64,000 nt of DNA, taken from NCBI RefSeq assembly GCF_020283565.1, contig NC_060061.1:40957362-41021361 (forward strand), given 5' to 3'. Both the position numbers and the translations under genes were made by a program. The notes under the pieces are model-generated. The model was given only the letters and a program-made list of their open reading frames with translations, searched no databases and was not told the DNA's origin. Source of the stretch: Trifolium pratense (taxonomy: Eukaryota > Streptophyta > Magnoliopsida > Fabales > Fabaceae). Positions within the stretch are counted from its first letter, which is position 1, and every line of letters starts with the position of its first letter. Positions 59,990 through 64,000 of this stretch are shown one piece after another.

Positions 59990-60254
59990 TGACGGACAAG
60001 TAAAACATAATAATAACAAAAGTATTGCATGAAGAAAAGATAGGTAGAAGATTTATAAACATAGTAAAGTCATCAATAATAAATACAATAAATTTAATAA
60101 CATAAAGATAAAAGAAAAAATTATTCAAAAACATTTTATTAATAAAGATATCTTACAATTTCTAGAGGCAAGTCATGTATCTTCAGGTTTGATCTGAAAA
60201 ATTGCTGCCTTGTAATACAAACGATGAATCCTTTTATAGAGTAAGGAATCCATC

Positions 60255-60388
60255 GGACTTCAAAACTAATGCAATACAATACATAATTTGTAACAGCTGT
60301 AAAGTAACCTAAAATTATTACGGACTTCAAAAATTAATGCAAAACAATACATAATTTGTAACAGCTGTAAAGTAATCTAGAATTATTA
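60255..60388. repeat. 67-bp tandem duplication downstream of the viral ORFs
   Basis: GGACTTCAAAACTAATGC ... and GGACTTCAAAAATTAATGC ... start at 60255 and 60322. They differ at a few bases. They lie on the 3' side of viral ORF2 and may belong to the viral non-coding region. Confidence 0.85.
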
Positions 60389-60453
60389 CAAACGACAAAG
60401 TTAACAAGTCATAAAGGAAAATAATAGAGGCCCATTTTGTAGTGATGTCAAAT

Positions 60454-61719
60454 CTAAAGGTCCTGAATGCCGTAACAGTCATCTTCATTTTCAGCCGCGC
60501 TGGTAATGCTGGTACTTTCGGTGTCAGATAGGACAGACATAGCATCTTTTACTTTATCAAAAAATTCTTGCGGATCAGTAATCTTTTTTAAAGATTCTAG
60601 TAGCTTTGGATGAAGTGTTGAGAAGTCATTAATCTCTGAAGAAGGAGATAATTTTGTCGCCTTACAAAGATTTGGGTTTGCTTTGAACCAGGCATTTAAT
60701 CTTTCAGTTGAGAGTAATTGCGGATTAAACTTACTCCACCATTTGACGGAGTATTTTTTAACTAATTGCAAAGGAGGGGCATCTTCCCATAAGGGTTCAG
60801 TAGATAAGGTCCAGGAGGTAATCCAAGTAATTCCAAATACAGCACAAAAACCAAGTAAAGCCTTATGCTGGGGACAAGTAGTAGTCTCTTTAAATATTTT
60901 AAAAGATTCAAAAGCGTAATCTGGTAATGTATCCAGGATTGGTCCCACGGTATAGAACCATTCAACAAACCAAGCTGGAAAATTAATTGATATATTTTTA
61001 TTAAACCAAATAAACCATGTATGGTTATAAGGTTCAACGTCTAAAAAATGGTACCAAGCTCTCATGTAATCAAAGTAATTGTAACATTGGGGGACAAAAG
61101 TTCTGCTAAGAGCTTTTTCTTTAAAAGGGGGTTGTCCCCAATCTGCTGGAGATAAAACTTTGTTAATCTTAAATTTTGAAAAGGTAATTTTCGATGGGTC
61201 TTTATTATCATAGTTGTGAGTGAGGATTATTGAGTCAGTATCAATTAAAATGAATTCGTAGAACGTTCTGGTTTTAAATAAATTTGAATCTTCTGGTAGA
61301 TAGAAGAATCCAGGAGGTAAAACCTTTGACACTATTTGGGCTAGTGAAGAATTTGTTGGACAGTAATGGTTTTCTAAAGGTATAATGGGTACAATCTGAC
61401 TTTTAGTAATGAAGGATGCTTTAGGTGTAGTTTCTGGTGGTGAGTAATAAGCTAATTTAGCAGGACGAGTGTTTGTTGAGGAAGGACTCGGAGGTCGAGC
61501 GGTAAATTGTAATGGAGTAACAAGAGCAGGCCTAAATCCTGAGGGTGGACTAATTCTGGTAATAGGCTGGGGACTAGCCATAATTTTGTTTAAATAACTA
61601 GGTGATCCTAATGTTAAAGTTTTTTCTGATGATCTTGATGAACTTAATGCTAAGGTTGTATCTGTAATTTTCTTTGGAGGTCCATAATTATCACGAGGGT
61701 CAGCAGGAGCTTTACTCAT
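60454..61719 (-). CDS. Endogenous pararetrovirus ORF2 protein, function unknown
   Basis: 421 residues, no internal stop. The N-terminal third is Ser/Pro/Thr-rich and low-complexity. A structured core follows from about residue 130, rich in Trp, Phe and Tyr (short phrases such as FDYMRAWYHFLDVEPYNHTW and VKWWSKFNP). The C-terminus is acidic and Ser-rich. No enzyme motif recognised. The start overlaps the stop of ORF1 by 8 nt, suggesting reinitiation or coupled translation. Related proteins are common in plant genomes next to florendovirus-type polymerases; that relation is recalled, not searched. Confidence 0.75.
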   Translation of the reverse strand: MSKAPADPRDNYGPPKKITDTTLALSSSRSSEKTLTLGSPSYLNKIMASPQPITRISPPSGFRPALVTPLQFTARPPSPSSTNTRPAKLAYYSPPETTPKASFITKSQIVPIIPLENHYCPTNSSLAQIVSKVLPPGFFYLPEDSNLFKTRTFYEFILIDTDSIILTHNYDNKDPSKITFSKFKINKVLSPADWGQPPFKEKALSRTFVPQCYNYFDYMRAWYHFLDVEPYNHTWFIWFNKNISINFPAWFVEWFYTVGPILDTLPDYAFESFKIFKETTTCPQHKALLGFCAVFGITWITSWTLSTEPLWEDAPPLQLVKKYSVKWWSKFNPQLLSTERLNAWFKANPNLCKATKLSPSSEINDFSTLHPKLLESLKKITDPQEFFDKVKDAMSVLSDTESTSITSAAENEDDCYGIQDL

Positions 61720-64000
61720 GTTTACCCTGTAAAAATTCTCTGGTTAGAAAATCTGGCAAGGAATTCTTAATTCCCTGTATATGCTCAATTTCGAAATCAA
61801 AACAGGAGAGTAATGATTGCCATCTAGCAAAAATATGTTTTGAAACTAAATTTTTAACATCTTTTTGTAAAACGCTGGTTGCAGCTTTGCAATCAGTTTT
61901 TAATAAAAATCTTTTAGAAAATAAATCATCTTGAAATTTTGTAATACATAAAACAATTGATAAAATTTCTTTTTTAATAGTACTATAATTTAATTGGGCT
62001 GGGTTCCAAGCTCCAGAATAATATCTGACCACTTGTTCCTTATCCATACCCGGTAATTTTTGCTTTAAGATTCCTCCAAAACCAAGATCAGAGGCATCTG
62101 TTTCTACTATTAATTTGGCGGTAGGATCTGGTATTCCTAGGCAAGGTAATTTTTTCACTATTGTCTTAAGTTGTAATATACTCTGGGTCATGGTATCATC
62201 CCAAGGAGGTGGATTTTTCCTAAGTCTTTTAAACAAAGGGATACATAAAGTCCTTAAATTAGGTATAAAATCTGACACATAATTAACACAACCTAAAAAC
62301 CTTTGTAATTGGGTCTTATCTTTTAGTTCATTAGGAAATTTACTAACAAATTCTAATGATCTACTAATCGGGGTGTACATTCCTTGTGTTATATCAAAGC
62401 CTAAGAATCTAATTTTTGACTGATATATTTTTAATTTTCTTTCAGATAATACTAATCCATTATTTTTAACGATTTGATAAAATAATTCCATATGGTGGAA
62501 ATGTTGGTTAATTGAATCCGAAAAAACTAATATGTCATCTAAGTATACTATGGTGAAATCTGAATAATTATTAAATATGGTGTTCATAATATTCTGAAAT
62601 TCAGAAGGGGCATTTTTTAATCCTAAAGGCATAACGTTCCATTCGTAATGACCAAATGGTACCACGAATGCTGTCTTATATTTATCTTTTTCTTCTAATT
62701 GAATTTGATAATATCCTGATTTTAAATCAAATTTTGAGTAAATACTTTTATTATGTAATCTATTTATTAAATCTTTTTTATTAGGTATAGGATACCTAAT
62801 CCATTTTAATGCTTTGTTTAATGGTTTATAATTTATTACTAGTCGAGGACTTCCTCGTTCTAATTCTGAAGCATTGATTACATAAAATGCTGAGCAACTC
62901 CAGGGAGATTTGCTTGGCCTAATTAACCCTTTATCTAAATATTCTTGTATTTCTTTTTTACAGTATTCTAGGTGTTGCTGATTCATTTGTATGGGTCGAG
63001 CTTTAGTTGGTATATTAATTTCTTTAAAATCTTGTTCATACGGTAAAGAAATAGTGTGTACTTTTCTTTTCCAGAACGCATTTGGCTGTTCTGAGCAAAG
63101 ATCCTGTTTAAATTTTTCTAAAACATTATTAATTTTTTCTTTAATAATTGGTGATCCTATCTGTTCTTCTATTCTCTTAAATCGTATCTCTTTATTAATA
63201 AAATTAATTTGCTTTTTCTTTTTATTTATTAAATTAATTCGAGATATGGCTTTCTCTTGAACAGAGTTTAAATCCCTAATCTTTGGTTTATCTAAAAACT
63301 CAAAATTAATTTCCCTACCTAAGACTGTAGTGGTTATACCAATTTCATCTACTTTAAGAGGGTAAAGTAAGGTTAAAAAGGGGGTTCCTAGAATAATTTC
63401 TTCTGTAATATTTTTTACTAATAAAAAGGAAGTTGTATAACAAACTTTATCTTTACAAACTTTAGCGTTAGATAATTTGTAAGAAACTTGTAATCTAGTG
63501 CCATTAGCTCCTCTTAATGATTCCTTAGTTTTTTCATAAAACTGAGTAGGTATTAATCCTTCTTGTATACAATTTAAATCTGCTCCAGAGTCTACTAAAG
63601 CAGTAAATTCATAAGTTGTATCTTTGATTATTAATTTTACTTTAGTATACCATTTATGGGATATCATTTTTTCTATTTTATTAATGTAGATTTCTTCTTC
63701 GTGTTCTTTACTAGAGCTAGTAGCTCGTAACCTATTTTGTTCTTGGATAATCATGGTTCCTTGTATTTCTAGAAGTTTTACTTCTAGCTCATCATCTTTA
63801 GTTTTTAATGATCTAATTTCATTTTTGAGAATCGTAATTTCTTCCTTTAGATCTTTTATTGTTATAGTTCCTGATGAGGGTTTTTTAAATAGATCCATAA
63901 CATCTTTAAATTCTACTTTATGTAATTCTTTTCTAGTTATTTCATTATCATCTATAATATCTTTAATTTGTCGCATAAAGGCTTGCTTACTTTCAGATTC
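61712..64000 (-). CDS. Endogenous pararetrovirus polyprotein, C-terminal part (PR-RT-RH), open at the right edge
   Basis: At least 754 codons; the frame is still open at base 64000, so the Met at 63976 is probably internal. Counting from it: a coiled-coil segment (about 40-75), a retropepsin-like protease with the DSG triad (129-131), reverse transcriptase with the YLDD box (478-481), and RNase H beginning with TDAS (626-629) and ending in the FARWQ and DFLTRE phrases typical of Caulimoviridae. No integrase follows. No stop or frameshift seen. The upstream movement and coat regions are outside the window. Ty3/Gypsy is the nearest alternative, rejected because integrase and LTRs are lacking. 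Confidence 0.85.
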   Translation of the reverse strand, partial: ESESKQAFMRQIKDIIDDNEITRKELHKVEFKDVMDLFKKPSSGTITIKDLKEEITILKNEIRSLKTKDDELEVKLLEIQGTMIIQEQNRLRATSSSKEHEEEIYINKIEKMISHKWYTKVKLIIKDTTYEFTALVDSGADLNCIQEGLIPTQFYEKTKESLRGANGTRLQVSYKLSNAKVCKDKVCYTTSFLLVKNITEEIILGTPFLTLLYPLKVDEIGITTTVLGREINFEFLDKPKIRDLNSVQEKAISRINLINKKKKQINFINKEIRFKRIEEQIGSPIIKEKINNVLEKFKQDLCSEQPNAFWKRKVHTISLPYEQDFKEINIPTKARPIQMNQQHLEYCKKEIQEYLDKGLIRPSKSPWSCSAFYVINASELERGSPRLVINYKPLNKALKWIRYPIPNKKDLINRLHNKSIYSKFDLKSGYYQIQLEEKDKYKTAFVVPFGHYEWNVMPLGLKNAPSEFQNIMNTIFNNYSDFTIVYLDDILVFSDSINQHFHHMELFYQIVKNNGLVLSERKLKIYQSKIRFLGFDITQGMYTPISRSLEFVSKFPNELKDKTQLQRFLGCVNYVSDFIPNLRTLCIPLFKRLRKNPPPWDDTMTQSILQLKTIVKKLPCLGIPDPTAKLIVETDASDLGFGGILKQKLPGMDKEQVVRYYSGAWNPAQLNYSTIKKEILSIVLCITKFQDDLFSKRFLLKTDCKAATSVLQKDVKNLVSKHIFARWQSLLSCFDFEIEHIQGIKNSLPDFLTREFLQGKHE

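Larger units (their letters stand above)
60454..64000 (-). mobile_element. Endogenous pararetrovirus (Caulimoviridae, florendovirus-like), partial
   Basis: Two consecutive minus-strand frames: a polyprotein with protease, reverse transcriptase and RNase H, then a second ORF that starts inside the stop of the first. There is no integrase and no LTR, as in plant pararetroviruses. The layout (large ORF1 ending in RNase H, then an ORF2 of about 420 residues) recalls florendoviruses integrated in many plant genomes. The movement and capsid part should lie beyond the right edge. No frame break is seen in what is visible. Assignment to genus is from memory of the layout. Confidence 0.75.

Noticed and set aside
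61712..64000. Ty3/Gypsy retrotransposon identity for the polyprotein
   Set aside because: No integrase follows RNase H, no LTR is seen, and a second ORF overlaps the stop, which fits a pararetrovirus better.

Overview
The window is AT-rich plant nuclear DNA. It holds split genes with GT-AG introns, Copia and Ty3/Gypsy retrotransposons, a Helitron, MITEs, a TRIM, a SINE and an endogenous pararetrovirus. A multi-exon CC-NBS-LRR gene with an unusual non-LRR tail, SIRE/Maximus-type Copia elements and the repeat types present suggest a legume, probably of the Medicago/Trifolium/Pisum group. That placement is an inference from family resemblance. No prokaryotic signals, tRNA, rRNA or CRISPR were seen.

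Layout. 1-2.5 kb: the end of a SIRE-like LTR abuts a truncated Copia gag with its LTR and primer-binding site; a decayed PPR fragment and a GC-rich repeat follow. 3.7-27.8 kb: one plus-strand block of genes. It holds an intact RPA1-like (OB-fold, DUF223-type) gene, three B3-domain-like genes, a ten-exon Helitron Rep/helicase gene with one apparent frameshift, and two more B3-like genes. It ends in a textbook plant Helitron 3' terminus (GC hairpin then CTAG|T at 27786). This may be one very large Helitron carrying an array of B3 genes, which is the most interesting hypothesis here; its 5' end was not found. 508-bp and 375-bp repeats lie between the genes.

28.2-39.0 kb: a minus-strand CC-NBS-LRR gene. 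I could assemble 12 exons with consistent phase (about 1,878 residues). Intron 2 is largely made of transposons: a Helitron fragment with a nested MITE, a TRIM, a second Helitron end and an RNase H fragment. 39.0-47.6 kb: intergenic DNA with a MITE, a non-autonomous Helitron, an internally deleted Ty3/Gypsy element and an RNase H relic.

47.6-59.0 kb: a tRNA-derived SINE is split by an 11.2-kb, apparently very young SIRE/Maximus-type Copia element with 1,668-bp LTRs, gag, pol and an env-like third ORF, inserted in a poly-G run. 59.5-64.0 kb: a foldback MITE, then two overlapping open ORFs of an endogenous Caulimoviridae-like (florendovirus-like) element that runs off the right edge.

How the genes work together: the RPA-like and Rep/helicase proteins form the expected rolling-circle transposition pair of plant Helitrons. 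The B3-like genes share exon structure with one another and would encode DNA-binding proteins. The NLR is a separate immune-receptor locus. All exon boundaries were placed by eye from splice motifs, reading phase and paralog comparison; no transcript data were available.
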